A stretch of 64,000 bases of DNA from Bacillota bacterium (lineage in GTDB: Bacteria > Bacillota > Clostridia > Christensenellales > CAG-138). A program made the translations under genes and the position numbers. Within the stretch, counting starts at the first letter, position 1, and each line of letters opens with the position of its first letter. Where the stretch lies: assembly GCA_023400985.1 (NCBI GenBank), contig JAEXEN010000018.1, positions 71,251 through 135,250 on the forward strand. The letters run 5' to 3'. The notes under the pieces were generated by a model, which saw only the letters and a program-made list of their open reading frames with translations, was not told where the DNA came from and ran no database searches. Shown here piece after piece: positions 9,261-17,428 of this stretch.

Positions 9261-10410
9261 GTTTATACGCGTGCGGCGGTTCGTTTCTCTTGCGCTTGTT
9301 CTCGCGCTTTGTCTTATGCTCTGCGGCTGCTGGGACTACAGAGGGCTGAATAACCTCGTTTTCGTTTCGGGCATCGCCATGGATAAAAACCCGGAAACGG
9401 GCGATTACGTCGTCACCTTCGAGATCATGCGCCTCCAGGAAAACATCAAGCAGGAGGGCCTGAGCTCGACGATCGTGGAATCCACCGGGCGCACCATACC
9501 CGAAGCCGTGCGAAACGCCAACAGGCGCGTCACCTACCGGCTCTACTTCGGGCATTCCACGGTACTTATCATAAGCGAGCAGCTCGCGATCGACGGGGAA
9601 GTAGAACAGATACTCGACTGGGTGCTCCGCGAAAGCGAAATGCGCGAGACAGCCAGCATCGTCGTAAGCGTAGGCCAGCCCGCAGGCGACATCCTTAAGC
9701 TGAAAGGACTCGATCAAAGCGTCGTTGCCAACGAAATCAACCGAATCCTAAAGGAGAATTATAGGACAGCCTCTCTTACCTACGACGTAGCAGCCTACGA
9801 GGCATTTAACCTTTTGAACGCGGAAGGGGACTCGCTCGTGCTGCCGATATTTCACGAGGCATATAACAACGGGGAAATGGTGGTGGAAAGTAACGGTCTT
9901 GCCGTATTCAAGGATACGGTCATGCTTGGCACGCTGAGCCCGCTCGAATCCAAAATGTTTTTGTTTTTGATCGATGAAATGCATGGAGGCACCCTTATCT
10001 GCGAGCTTCCAGAACAAAAAGGGATGTATTTCACGCTCGCCGTTTCAAAAAGCGATACGAAGATCGACTATGAGAGAGGGGCGGACGGGCAGTTTACCTT
10101 TTTCATCAGAATCAAGCTCTCGGCCAGCCTTACGCAAACCGATAAATCCGCGGACATGCTTAAAGAGGATATCATTTCAGATTTTGAGCGGTACGCCGAA
10201 AAACAATTGAAGGGTGATATTGAAGAATCGGTACAGCGTGTGCAGCGCGAATACGCGTCTGATATTTTCGGCCTCGGAAATTATATACACGACACGAACT
10301 ACAGTTTATGGCGCGAGATAAAAGACAGCTGGGATGAGTTTTTTCACAACGCCCGCGTCATCACGGAGCCGGATATCTCCATCACGAACACGGAATATCA
10401 AAAATCATAA
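9253..10410 (+). CDS. gerAC: Ger(x)C family spore germination lipoprotein
   Basis: 385 residues starting MRKFIRVRRF, a hydrophobic stretch, and lipobox LCGC followed by WDYRGLNNL, the family's typical mature N-terminus. Further along, VVESTGRTIPEAVRNANRR and YFGHSTVLIISEQLA match the conserved N-terminal domain of GerC proteins, and the C-terminal third matches the family length. Known relatives are diacylglyceryl-anchored to the outer face of the spore inner membrane and are needed for receptor function. The start overlaps the gerA stop (8 bases), which implies translational coupling. Confidence 0.92.
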   Translation: MRKFIRVRRFVSLALVLALCLMLCGCWDYRGLNNLVFVSGIAMDKNPETGDYVVTFEIMRLQENIKQEGLSSTIVESTGRTIPEAVRNANRRVTYRLYFGHSTVLIISEQLAIDGEVEQILDWVLRESEMRETASIVVSVGQPAGDILKLKGLDQSVVANEINRILKENYRTASLTYDVAAYEAFNLLNAEGDSLVLPIFHEAYNNGEMVVESNGLAVFKDTVMLGTLSPLESKMFLFLIDEMHGGTLICELPEQKGMYFTLAVSKSDTKIDYERGADGQFTFFIRIKLSASLTQTDKSADMLKEDIISDFERYAEKQLKGDIEESVQRVQREYASDIFGLGNYIHDTNYSLWREIKDSWDEFFHNARVITEPDISITNTEYQKS

Positions 10411-10424
10411 GGAGGCGGCGTACT

Positions 10425-10643
10425 TTGGAAGCGATCTTTGCCATACTTTTTGCTGTCGCCGTGCTGCTGATCGACTTCTTTCCGAAAAGGAAAGAGGAAA
10501 GCGTAAAGGCGAATGTACTTTTTCTTGCGCTTTTATCCGTAGGCTTATGCGTTTTGGTATTGTATGAGCTTGGGGTGAAGATACCAAGCCCCGCGGAGCC
10601 CATCAATAAGCTTGTGGAAGCCGTATTCGGCCCGCAAGGCTGA
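10425..10643 (+). CDS. Small two-helix membrane protein inside the ger operon
   Basis: A 72-residue protein with a hydrophobic helix at residues 2-17, a charged FFPKRKEESVK loop, a second helix at about 29-46, and a short tail. The TTG start is supported by GGAGG at 10411-10415, 14 bases after the gerC stop. It resembles in position and size the small extra subunits (GerD-like or GerXD-type) sometimes found in germinant-receptor operons, but I do not recognise a family. A role as an accessory receptor subunit is an inference from context alone. Confidence 0.65.
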   Translation: MEAIFAILFAVAVLLIDFFPKRKEESVKANVLFLALLSVGLCVLVLYELGVKIPSPAEPINKLVEAVFGPQG

Positions 10644-10668
10644 GAAGGTTTCTTATGAGAGGTTGCTT

Positions 10669-11769
10669 ATGAAAAAAGAAATGCTTTCCCCGCTGTACGC
10701 AAAATGCATCATTATTTTATTCATCATCGGCAGCACCGTCGTGATCGGCGTAAGCACCGAGGCAAGGCAGGATGCGTGGATGACAATCATAATCGCCGCA
10801 GCCTACGCCGTTCCCGTCGTGCTGATGTACGGACGTCTCATGAAGCTGTATCCCGAGCAGGGGCTTTATGAGATTACCGAGGCGGCGGCGGGAAAGGTGC
10901 TCGGCAAAATCATAATCGCGCTTTTCACATGGTATGCGTTTCATTTGGGTTCGCTCGTTCTTAGAAATTTCGTCGAGTTCATCCAGGTGAACGTGCTTCG
11001 TGAAACGCCGCGCATAGCCGTGATGATCCTCATCATGTCCGCGGTCGCCTATCTTACGAAAAGCGGTCCAAAGACCATGGGGAAATTTTCCCTGCTTTTC
11101 TTGACTGTTTTGATCGTGGTGGTGATTGTTACCGTGCTCGGCTCCATCAACCAAATGGAAGGTTATTATATGCTGCCAGTGCTCGCAACGGACACCGCAA
11201 AATTGCTTGAGGACGGTTATAATGTCTTCAGCTTCCCCCTTGCGGAAACGGTGCTGTTTCTTACCGCCGCCGCATCCGTGCGCAAGGAAGACAGCCCTTA
11301 TAAGATATACCTCTGGAGCATTTTTGCCGCAAGCATCATACTGATTACCATCGTGATACGCAATATTCTCATCTTAGGGCCGGCAATGGCGGGCATTACG
11401 TATTTCCCTTCCTATGTGGCGGCAAGGATCATCAACATCGGCGAGTTTTTCGCACGCATCGAAGGTTCCATTTCCATGAACTTCATCATGAGCGGCGTTT
11501 TGAAGATATCCGTCTGCCTGTTTGCGGCGACGACCGGCATCGCAAAACTGGCGGGCATAACAAACTTCAAGCGGCTCATCCTGCCCGTATCCATGCTGAT
11601 GATGGCTCTTTGTGAAATCGTTTATGCGAACCTCATGGAGATGTTTGCATGGCTTAAAATATACAGGTTCTATGCTGCTCCATTCCAGATCATCCTGCCG
11701 ATGCTCCTATGGATCTTGGCGGAAATCAAGGCGAAAAAAGCGGCGCGCGGAGAACTTCCCGCGATTTGA
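10669..11769 (+). CDS. gerAB: GerAB-family germinant receptor permease subunit
   Basis: 366 residues with about ten membrane helices, of the amino acid permease-like GerAB/ArcD type (endospore germination permease). Typical features are GSTVVIGVSTEARQDAWMT in the first helices, a KLYPEQGLYEI motif (the family's P-x-x-x-L-x-E-I region) and FVEFIQVNVLRETP. The ATG at 10669 is chosen, with GAGAGG upstream; a GTG at 10612 would overlap the previous gene by 32 bases without a ribosome site. GerB subunits bind the germinant; the ligand cannot be read from the sequence. It is the last gene of the receptor operon. Confidence 0.92.
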   Translation: MKKEMLSPLYAKCIIILFIIGSTVVIGVSTEARQDAWMTIIIAAAYAVPVVLMYGRLMKLYPEQGLYEITEAAAGKVLGKIIIALFTWYAFHLGSLVLRNFVEFIQVNVLRETPRIAVMILIMSAVAYLTKSGPKTMGKFSLLFLTVLIVVVIVTVLGSINQMEGYYMLPVLATDTAKLLEDGYNVFSFPLAETVLFLTAAASVRKEDSPYKIYLWSIFAASIILITIVIRNILILGPAMAGITYFPSYVAARIINIGEFFARIEGSISMNFIMSGVLKISVCLFAATTGIAKLAGITNFKRLILPVSMLMMALCEIVYANLMEMFAWLKIYRFYAAPFQIILPMLLWILAEIKAKKAARGELPAI

Positions 11770-11788
11770 CAGGGAATGGCTTATCAAG

Positions 11789-11818
11789 TTGACGGTGGTA
11801 AACGCGCCATGCTAAAAT
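11789..11818 (+). promoter_or_regulatory. Promoter upstream of the LmbE-like gene
   Basis: -35 TTGACG (11789-11794), 18-base spacer ending in TGC (extended -10), -10 TAAAAT (11813-11818). No clear terminator separates it from gerB. Confidence 0.6.
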
Positions 11819-11851
11819 AATATATGTTTTACGCCTTTGGGGGAATGAGAA

Positions 11852-12583
11852 TTGAACTTAAACTCCTATGTGTCCTTTACGAAGCTTGAAGAAGTAAAAA
11901 GTCTGGTCTGTGTGCAAGCACACCCGGGCGAACTGGATATTGCCGCGGGCGGAACAATCCGTAAGCTTACGCAAAAAGGCTGCAAGGTCTTTTTTCTCAC
12001 TGTCACGGATGGGAGCAAGGGCACCATGGATGCGTCCTATTCGCCCTTGAAGCTTATGGAAGTGCGCCGGCAGGAGGCCATGGATGCGGGACGTGCGCTC
12101 GGCGTGACGGAGCAGCTTTTCTTCGACGATACCGACGGCGCATGCCCTCCCGTTGTGGAGCTTTGCCGCAGCATCATGGCCGTTATACGCGTGCTTAAGC
12201 CGCAGGCGGTCCTCTTAATGGATCCTTTCAAGCCCTACGAGTTTCATCCCGACAGAATCGCCGTTGCCACGGCAGCCGCGCAGGCCGCATATCTTAGCCC
12301 CATGCCGCACTACCATAAGGACGTCGGCGAACCGCACGCGATCGACTCGATCGTTTTCCATACCACGAATAACGCCAATACCTTTGTGGATATCGAAGAT
12401 ACGATCGAAAAAAAACGCGAAGCGGTTTTTTTGCATGCGAGCCAAACAGAGGGCAAAGAAAAGGATATGGAATTTTACATCGACTATCTTTCGCGCGTGC
12501 ACGAGAGCGCATGCGGCTTCAGGCATTCCGAGGCGTTTTTCCAACTCCCATCGCAGCTCATGTCGCTGCAGTTTCAGGTCTAG
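11852..12583 (+). CDS. PIG-L/LmbE-like deacetylase with altered active-site motif
   Basis: 243 residues. It shows the PIG-L/LmbE layout: an N-terminal A-H-P motif (AHPGE, residues 23-27), GGTIRKLTQKG, VTDGSKGTM, the R-R-x-E-A-x-x-A helix (VRRQEAMDAGRALG), FFDDTDG, and a later His in PYEFHPDRIA. The usual motif is AHPDD, in which the first Asp is the general base and the second a zinc ligand. Here they are Gly and Glu. The family removes acetyl groups from N-acetylglucosaminyl lipids or thiols; this protein may be altered or inactive. The TTG start follows a GGGGG stretch. It precedes the Ca2+ ATPase gene by 43 bases. Confidence 0.75.
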   Translation: MNLNSYVSFTKLEEVKSLVCVQAHPGELDIAAGGTIRKLTQKGCKVFFLTVTDGSKGTMDASYSPLKLMEVRRQEAMDAGRALGVTEQLFFDDTDGACPPVVELCRSIMAVIRVLKPQAVLLMDPFKPYEFHPDRIAVATAAAQAAYLSPMPHYHKDVGEPHAIDSIVFHTTNNANTFVDIEDTIEKKREAVFLHASQTEGKEKDMEFYIDYLSRVHESACGFRHSEAFFQLPSQLMSLQFQV

Positions 12584-12626
12584 GCACCGCTTCGTTCCTA
12601 TTTCGGTTAAGCAGGAGGATTTTTCA

Positions 12627-15254
12627 TTGATACCGCATTATGAGGATATCGACCAAGTGCTAAAGCAATTGGACGTCGAACGCGAGCAGGGGCTGAGCGG
12701 GGAAGAAGCTCAAAAACGGCTCGAAGCGTATGGCGAAAACAAGCTGACTGAAAAAAAGAAGCAAACGCTTCTGCAAAAATTCTTAAATCAGTTCAAGGAC
12801 GCGATGATCATCATCTTGCTTGTGGCGGCCGCCATCTCCTTCGGCATTTCCCTCTATAACAGGGAGGAAGGCTTTGCGGAGCCCATTTTGATTTTGCTGA
12901 TCGTCGTTTTGAACGCCGCGCTGGGCGTCGCGCAGGAGAATAAGGCCGAAAAGGCGCTTGATGCGCTCAAAAAGCTTTCCGCGCCGCACGCGCGCGTGAT
13001 ACGCGACGGAAAAGAGATCGTGATCGACGCGAATCTTCTCGTCCCGGGCGACATCATCCACATTGAAGCCGGGGATTTTATTCCCGCCGACGCGCGCTTG
13101 TTTGAATCGGCAAGCCTTCGCAGCGAAGAATCCGCCCTCACGGGCGAGTCGGTGCCCTCTGAAAAGGACGCCGCCTTGATCGTAGAGGAAAACGTGCCGC
13201 TCGGAGACCGGCGCAACATGGTGTATTCCGGCTGCAGCGTTGCCTACGGGCGTGGGCGTGCGGTCGTCACCTCCACGGGCATGGACACGGAAATGGGCAA
13301 GATTGCCCACATGCTCGACGCTGAGGAGGAAGGGCAGACGCCTCTCCAGCAAAAGCTCGGCAAGCTCGGCAAATATCTCGGGTTTGCAGCGCTTGCCATC
13401 TGCGCCGTCATCTTTATCGTAGGCCTTCTCGATAATATTCCGGTGATGGAGATATTCATGATCTCCGTGTCGCTCGCAGTCTCCGCTATCCCCGAAGGGC
13501 TGCCCGCCATCGTGACGATTGTGCTTGCGATCGGCGTCGAACGTATGGTAAAGCGCAACGCCATCATAAGGAAACTCCCAGCGGTGGAAACGCTCGGAAG
13601 CGCCTCCGTGATCTGCTCCGATAAAACCGGTACGCTCACCCAAAACCGCATGACGCTCGTGCAGGCGTTCGATGCGGGAAGCGGCTTGAGCGAGGAGATC
13701 AGCCAAAATAACGCTCCCGCCGTGCGCGAGCTTCTTAAATTTGCCGCGCTTTGCTGCGACGGCTATGTGGAGGAAGAAAACGGCGAAATTCGCCACATCG
13801 GCGACCCTACCGAAACCGCACTCGCGCTTGCCGCGCACAAAAACGGCATGACGCGGCAGGCGCTCGGTGAAAAATATCCGCGCCTTGCCGAAATTCCTTT
13901 CGATTCTGACCGCAAGCTCATGGCCACCGTAAACCGCATCGGCGGCAAAAACATGGTGATCGTGAAGGGCGCGTTCGATGTGCTCGCGGAAAAATGTATA
14001 AGCGGCGATATCGTCGGCGCGAAGGCGGCCGCGGAAAGCATGAGCTCTCAGGCGCTTCGTGTGCTGGCCGTAGCGTACCGCGAAACGGAGCATTATAGCC
14101 TAGTGCCTAAGCCCGAGGAGCTTGAGCATTCTCTCACCCTCATGGGTGTCGTCGGCATGATCGATCCGCCGCGCCCCGAGGTAAAGGTAGCGGTAGACGT
14201 TTGCAAGCGCGCCGGCATACGCCCCGTGATGATCACGGGCGACCATGTGGCGACCGCGTGCGCTATCGCTTCGGATCTTGGCATTTTGCGGGAGGGCGAC
14301 GAAGCCGTCACCGGCGGCGAGCTTGCCGTGATGAGCGACGAGGAGCTTGCCTCCCGCGTCGAAAACATCTCCGTGTACGCCCGCGTTTCACCCTCCGATA
14401 AAATACGAATCGTACGCGCGTGGCAAAATGACGGCCAAGTGGTCGCCATGACGGGCGACGGCGTGAACGACGCGCCCGCGCTCAAGGCAGCGGATATCGG
14501 CTGCGCCATGGGCATCACCGGTACGGATGTCGCCAAGGGCGCAGCGGATATGACGCTTACCGACGATAACTTCGCCACCATCGTGGAGGCGGTGCGCGAG
14601 GGCAGGAGTATTTACGACAACATCCGCAAAGCTGTCGGATACCTCTTGGGAACCAACATCGGCGAGGTGCTCACAGTGTTCTTCGCCATGCTCCTATGGC
14701 GCACGTCGCCGCTTCTTTCCATGCAGCTTCTCTGGATCAACCTCGTGACCGACAGCCTGCCCGCAATCGCGCTCGGCATGGAGCCCGTGGAAGCGGACGT
14801 GATGGACCGTATGCCCAAGGCAAAGAACGAAGGGATCTTCGCGGGCGGCCTCGGGGTAAAAGTCGCCGTGCAGGGCGTTATGTTTTGTGCGCTCACGCTT
14901 TTCGGCTTCTGGCTCGGGCAGGTCATGCTCGGCGGCAGCCTCGAAGAGGGCCGCACGATGGCGTTTATCATCCTCGCCTTCACACAGGTGATACACTCGT
15001 TCAATATGCGTTCCACGCGCTCCCTGTTCGCGATAGGACCTTTCACCAACAAGGCGCTCGTAAAGGCCGCCATCGCCTCGACGCTCATGATCGCCGTAAT
15101 CATTTTCATCGAGCCTATCGCTAAGCTGTTCGAGCTCGTCATGATGCCCTGGTATATGTACCTGATCGCGGCCGGTCTCGCGTTTGTGCCCGTGCCCGTG
15201 ATGGAATGTACCAAGCTAATCTTGCACCGCAAGAACCCTGAAAGACAAAAATGA
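12627..15254 (+). CDS. P2-type calcium-transporting ATPase
   Basis: 875 residues from the TTG at 12627, which has a perfect AGGAGG eight bases upstream; the frame stays open further 5' but that part overlaps the LmbE-like gene. Motifs in order are the cation ATPase N-terminal domain, LTGESVPSEK (actuator), PEGLPAIVTIVLA (membrane helix 4, as in SERCA-like pumps), ICSDKTGTLTQNRM (phosphorylated Asp), MITGDH, and MTGDGVNDAPALKAAD. The PEGLPA motif and helix 6 sequence NLVTDSLPAIALGMEP point to Ca2+ (possibly Mn2+) export at the plasma membrane. Length fits bacterial PMR1/SERCA-like pumps. The stop overlaps the next start by ATGA. Confidence 0.92.
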   Translation: MIPHYEDIDQVLKQLDVEREQGLSGEEAQKRLEAYGENKLTEKKKQTLLQKFLNQFKDAMIIILLVAAAISFGISLYNREEGFAEPILILLIVVLNAALGVAQENKAEKALDALKKLSAPHARVIRDGKEIVIDANLLVPGDIIHIEAGDFIPADARLFESASLRSEESALTGESVPSEKDAALIVEENVPLGDRRNMVYSGCSVAYGRGRAVVTSTGMDTEMGKIAHMLDAEEEGQTPLQQKLGKLGKYLGFAALAICAVIFIVGLLDNIPVMEIFMISVSLAVSAIPEGLPAIVTIVLAIGVERMVKRNAIIRKLPAVETLGSASVICSDKTGTLTQNRMTLVQAFDAGSGLSEEISQNNAPAVRELLKFAALCCDGYVEEENGEIRHIGDPTETALALAAHKNGMTRQALGEKYPRLAEIPFDSDRKLMATVNRIGGKNMVIVKGAFDVLAEKCISGDIVGAKAAAESMSSQALRVLAVAYRETEHYSLVPKPEELEHSLTLMGVVGMIDPPRPEVKVAVDVCKRAGIRPVMITGDHVATACAIASDLGILREGDEAVTGGELAVMSDEELASRVENISVYARVSPSDKIRIVRAWQNDGQVVAMTGDGVNDAPALKAADIGCAMGITGTDVAKGAADMTLTDDNFATIVEAVREGRSIYDNIRKAVGYLLGTNIGEVLTVFFAMLLWRTSPLLSMQLLWINLVTDSLPAIALGMEPVEADVMDRMPKAKNEGIFAGGLGVKVAVQGVMFCALTLFGFWLGQVMLGGSLEEGRTMAFIILAFTQVIHSFNMRSTRSLFAIGPFTNKALVKAAIASTLMIAVIIFIEPIAKLFELVMMPWYMYLIAAGLAFVPVPVMECTKLILHRKNPERQK

Positions 15255-16339
15255 ACGCAAAGGTCGTAACGCCCGACGTAAGCAAAGCGAACAGAATACT
15301 TGCCGTAAGCGACATCCACGGCAACGCGGAGCTCCTTAAGCGCCTGCTTAAAGCGGTTGGGTTTTGTGACCGAGACTTTCTCATGCTGCTGGGCGATTAC
15401 ATCGAAAAGGGGCCGGAGAATCTCGCGACGTTACATTATGTGATGGAGCTTTGTAAAAAGCCGAACGTATGCGCGCTTTCCGGAAATTGCGATACCATCT
15501 GGGAGGACGTACGTTACGAGCGCTATCACGAAAACCTGCTGCGCTATATGCTTTGGCGCAAAGAAGGCATACTCAACGAAATGTGCTTGGAGCAGGGGAT
15601 CTTCATCCACGAGGGCTTGGATAAGGCGAGCATGCAAGAAAGGCTTCTCAACGCCTACGATGCGGAATTCACGTGGCTTTCTAAGCTTCCGCACATCATC
15701 GACACGCCGAAACTAGCCTTCGTGCACGCGGGCATAACCAACGAAGACCTCGCCGCGCAGGATGCGAACGAGTGTATGATATGGAAAGCGTTTATGGAAA
15801 ACGCGCCGCATTTCTCAAAGTACGTTGTTGCGGGACATTGGCCAACCGTCAACTATACCGCCTACACAAACGGCCTGCTTTCCCATATGCCCATCGTCAA
15901 CAGGGAAAAACGCGTCGTTTCCATCGACGGCGGCAATGTGGTGAAGCGTTCGGGGCAGCTCAACTGCCTCATCTATGCCGACGGCGCCTTTTCGTTCACA
16001 TTTGTTGACGATCTCCCGAGCCGTACTGTGACCGCGCCGCAGCTAGGTGGAGAAGAGCCCGTATCCGTCACATGGATGCATAACGAACTCGAGCTTTTGC
16101 AGCGGGGCGAAAGTGAAAGCGCATGTATCCTCAAGCACACGAGGCAGAGGATACAGATCCCGAACGGCTACCTTTTTGAAAAGGACGGCGCGCTTTTTTG
16201 CCGCGATTATACGAGCTACGTCATGCCGCTCAACGAAGGGGACGCGGTTTCCATCGTGGAAACGCACGGAAGCAAGACACTTGTCAAGCGAAACGGCATT
16301 CTCGGTTGGATAGATCAGGCTTTATTAACAGTTAATTAA
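15251..16339 (+). CDS. Metallophosphoesterase with C-terminal SH3-like region
   Basis: 362 residues. The N-terminal calcineurin-like phosphoesterase domain shows SDIHGN (residues about 19-24), LLGDYIEKG, SGNCD, VHAGI and VAGHWPT, all metal-binding motifs of the fold. GDYIEKG replaces the GDxxDRG form of Ser/Thr phosphatases. The last 70 residues (GYLFEKDGALFCRDYTSYVM to ILGWIDQALL) look like a small beta-rich SH3-like region. The substrate is unknown; protein phosphatase or dinucleotide hydrolase activity are both possible. It overlaps the Ca2+ ATPase stop by four bases, so translation is coupled. Confidence 0.8.
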   Translation: MNAKVVTPDVSKANRILAVSDIHGNAELLKRLLKAVGFCDRDFLMLLGDYIEKGPENLATLHYVMELCKKPNVCALSGNCDTIWEDVRYERYHENLLRYMLWRKEGILNEMCLEQGIFIHEGLDKASMQERLLNAYDAEFTWLSKLPHIIDTPKLAFVHAGITNEDLAAQDANECMIWKAFMENAPHFSKYVVAGHWPTVNYTAYTNGLLSHMPIVNREKRVVSIDGGNVVKRSGQLNCLIYADGAFSFTFVDDLPSRTVTAPQLGGEEPVSVTWMHNELELLQRGESESACILKHTRQRIQIPNGYLFEKDGALFCRDYTSYVMPLNEGDAVSIVETHGSKTLVKRNGILGWIDQALLTVN

Positions 16340-16359
16340 AAATAATTACCGCTTGTTCG

Positions 16360-16368
16360 TGGTATAAT
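16360..16368 (+). promoter_or_regulatory. Extended -10 promoter for the DUF1002 gene
   Basis: TGGTATAAT, a consensus extended -10 (TGn plus TATAAT at 16363-16368); no good -35 is visible. It lies 39 bases before the ATG. Confidence 0.6.
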
Positions 16369-16406
16369 TCCAATAGAAAAAGGAAAACCGGAGGTTGATT
16401 ACGAAA

Positions 16407-17288
16407 ATGAAACTTAAAAAAGTGCTGGCTGCAGTTACGGCGGTCATCGTCAGCGTCGGCATGTTTGCTTCCGCCGCATATGCACTCGAAACAGGGGAAC
16501 AACGCGTTACGATAGGCGCAAACCTCGATGAGGCGCAGCGCGCGCAGATCTATAAGGATTTCGGCATCGAGCCCGGTACGGTCACGGAAATCATCGTGAC
16601 CAACGAGAACGAGCGCGAATACCTTGAAGGTCTCGTTCCCGACGGCAAGATCGGCAACGTCGCCCTTTCCTGCGTATACATCACCACGCTCGATGAAGGA
16701 TCCGGCCTTAACATTTCCACCAACAATATCAATTGGTGCACGGCCGACATGTATAAGAACGCACTCACGACCGCGGGTATTTCCGACGCAAAGGTCATGA
16801 TCAGCGCCCCGTTCGCCGTATCGGGCACGGCAGCTCTTACGGGCATCTATAAGGCTTACGAGGATATCACGGGCGAAACGCTCAGCGACCTCGCGAAGTC
16901 CGTAGGCGCCGAGGAGTTAATCACCACCGGCGAACTCGCCGAGTACATCGGCAGCGAAGACGCCACCGAGATCATCAACCAGCTCAAAGGCATCCTTGAC
17001 CAGACCCAGAACATGACCGACGATGAAGTGCGCAGCGAGATCCGCCGTATCGCGAAGGAATATAACGTTTCTATCACCGACGCGCAAGTAGATCAGCTTT
17101 TGAAGCTTTGCCGCTCGCTTGAAAAACTCGATGTAAACGAGCTCAAAGAAAAACTCCTTTCCCTCACGGAAACCGTGAAAAAGGCCAGTCAGGTGCAGGA
17201 ATCCATCAACAATTTCACAACGGGCGTGAAGAATTTCTTTGCCTCCGTCGGCACTTTCTTCTCCAACCTGTTCGGTGGGAAGAAGTAA
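16407..17288 (+). CDS. Secreted DUF1002 domain protein (YpuA-like)
   Basis: 293 residues from the ATG at 16407. A TTG at 16395 touches the GGAGG and is unlikely to be used. A signal peptide is clear: KLKK, a hydrophobic run, then ASAAYALE with probable cleavage after the AYA. The mature part matches DUF1002: TIGANLDEAQRAQIYKDFGI, NISTNNINWCTADMYKNAL and AAPFAVSGTAALTGIYKAYE-like sequence. The C-terminal third has amphipathic helices and ends NNFTTGVKNFFASVGTFFSNLF. The function of the family is unknown. It has its own promoter and terminator, so it is a monocistronic unit. Confidence 0.85.
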   Translation: MKLKKVLAAVTAVIVSVGMFASAAYALETGEQRVTIGANLDEAQRAQIYKDFGIEPGTVTEIIVTNENEREYLEGLVPDGKIGNVALSCVYITTLDEGSGLNISTNNINWCTADMYKNALTTAGISDAKVMISAPFAVSGTAALTGIYKAYEDITGETLSDLAKSVGAEELITTGELAEYIGSEDATEIINQLKGILDQTQNMTDDEVRSEIRRIAKEYNVSITDAQVDQLLKLCRSLEKLDVNELKEKLLSLTETVKKASQVQESINNFTTGVKNFFASVGTFFSNLFGGKK

Positions 17289-17310
17289 GATCGATTCATA
17301 AACTATATGT

Positions 17311-17336
17311 AAAGGGTGCGGTATGCCGCACCCTTT
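17311..17336 (+). terminator. Terminator after the DUF1002 gene
   Basis: Perfect stem AAAGGGTGCGG/CCGCACCCTTT with a TATG loop. Confidence 0.85.
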
Positions 17337-17363
17337 ATTCATAGTAATATGTCGAACAAATGG

Positions 17364-17393
17364 TTGTGTTTTTACCTATGTTGGGAGTATACT
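17364..17393 (+). promoter_or_regulatory. Promoter for the YcaQ-like gene
   Basis: -35 TTGTGT (17364-17369), 18-base spacer, -10 TATACT (17388-17393), 35 bases before the start. A sequence resembling an SOS box overlaps the -35 but has one base too many between the half-sites. Confidence 0.55.
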
Positions 17394-17428
17394 AAAAGAA
17401 AATCTTACTGCATATCCAAGGGGAAAAC

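Noticed and set aside
12264..12626. 121-codon extension of the Ca2+ ATPase gene
   Set aside because: It lies in another frame of the LmbE-like gene; TTG at 12627 has a perfect AGGAGG.
15251..16339. Degenerate, inactive phosphoesterase because of GNCD in place of GNHE
   Set aside because: GNCD is a normal variant in YfcE-like phosphoesterases, so it is not evidence of inactivation.
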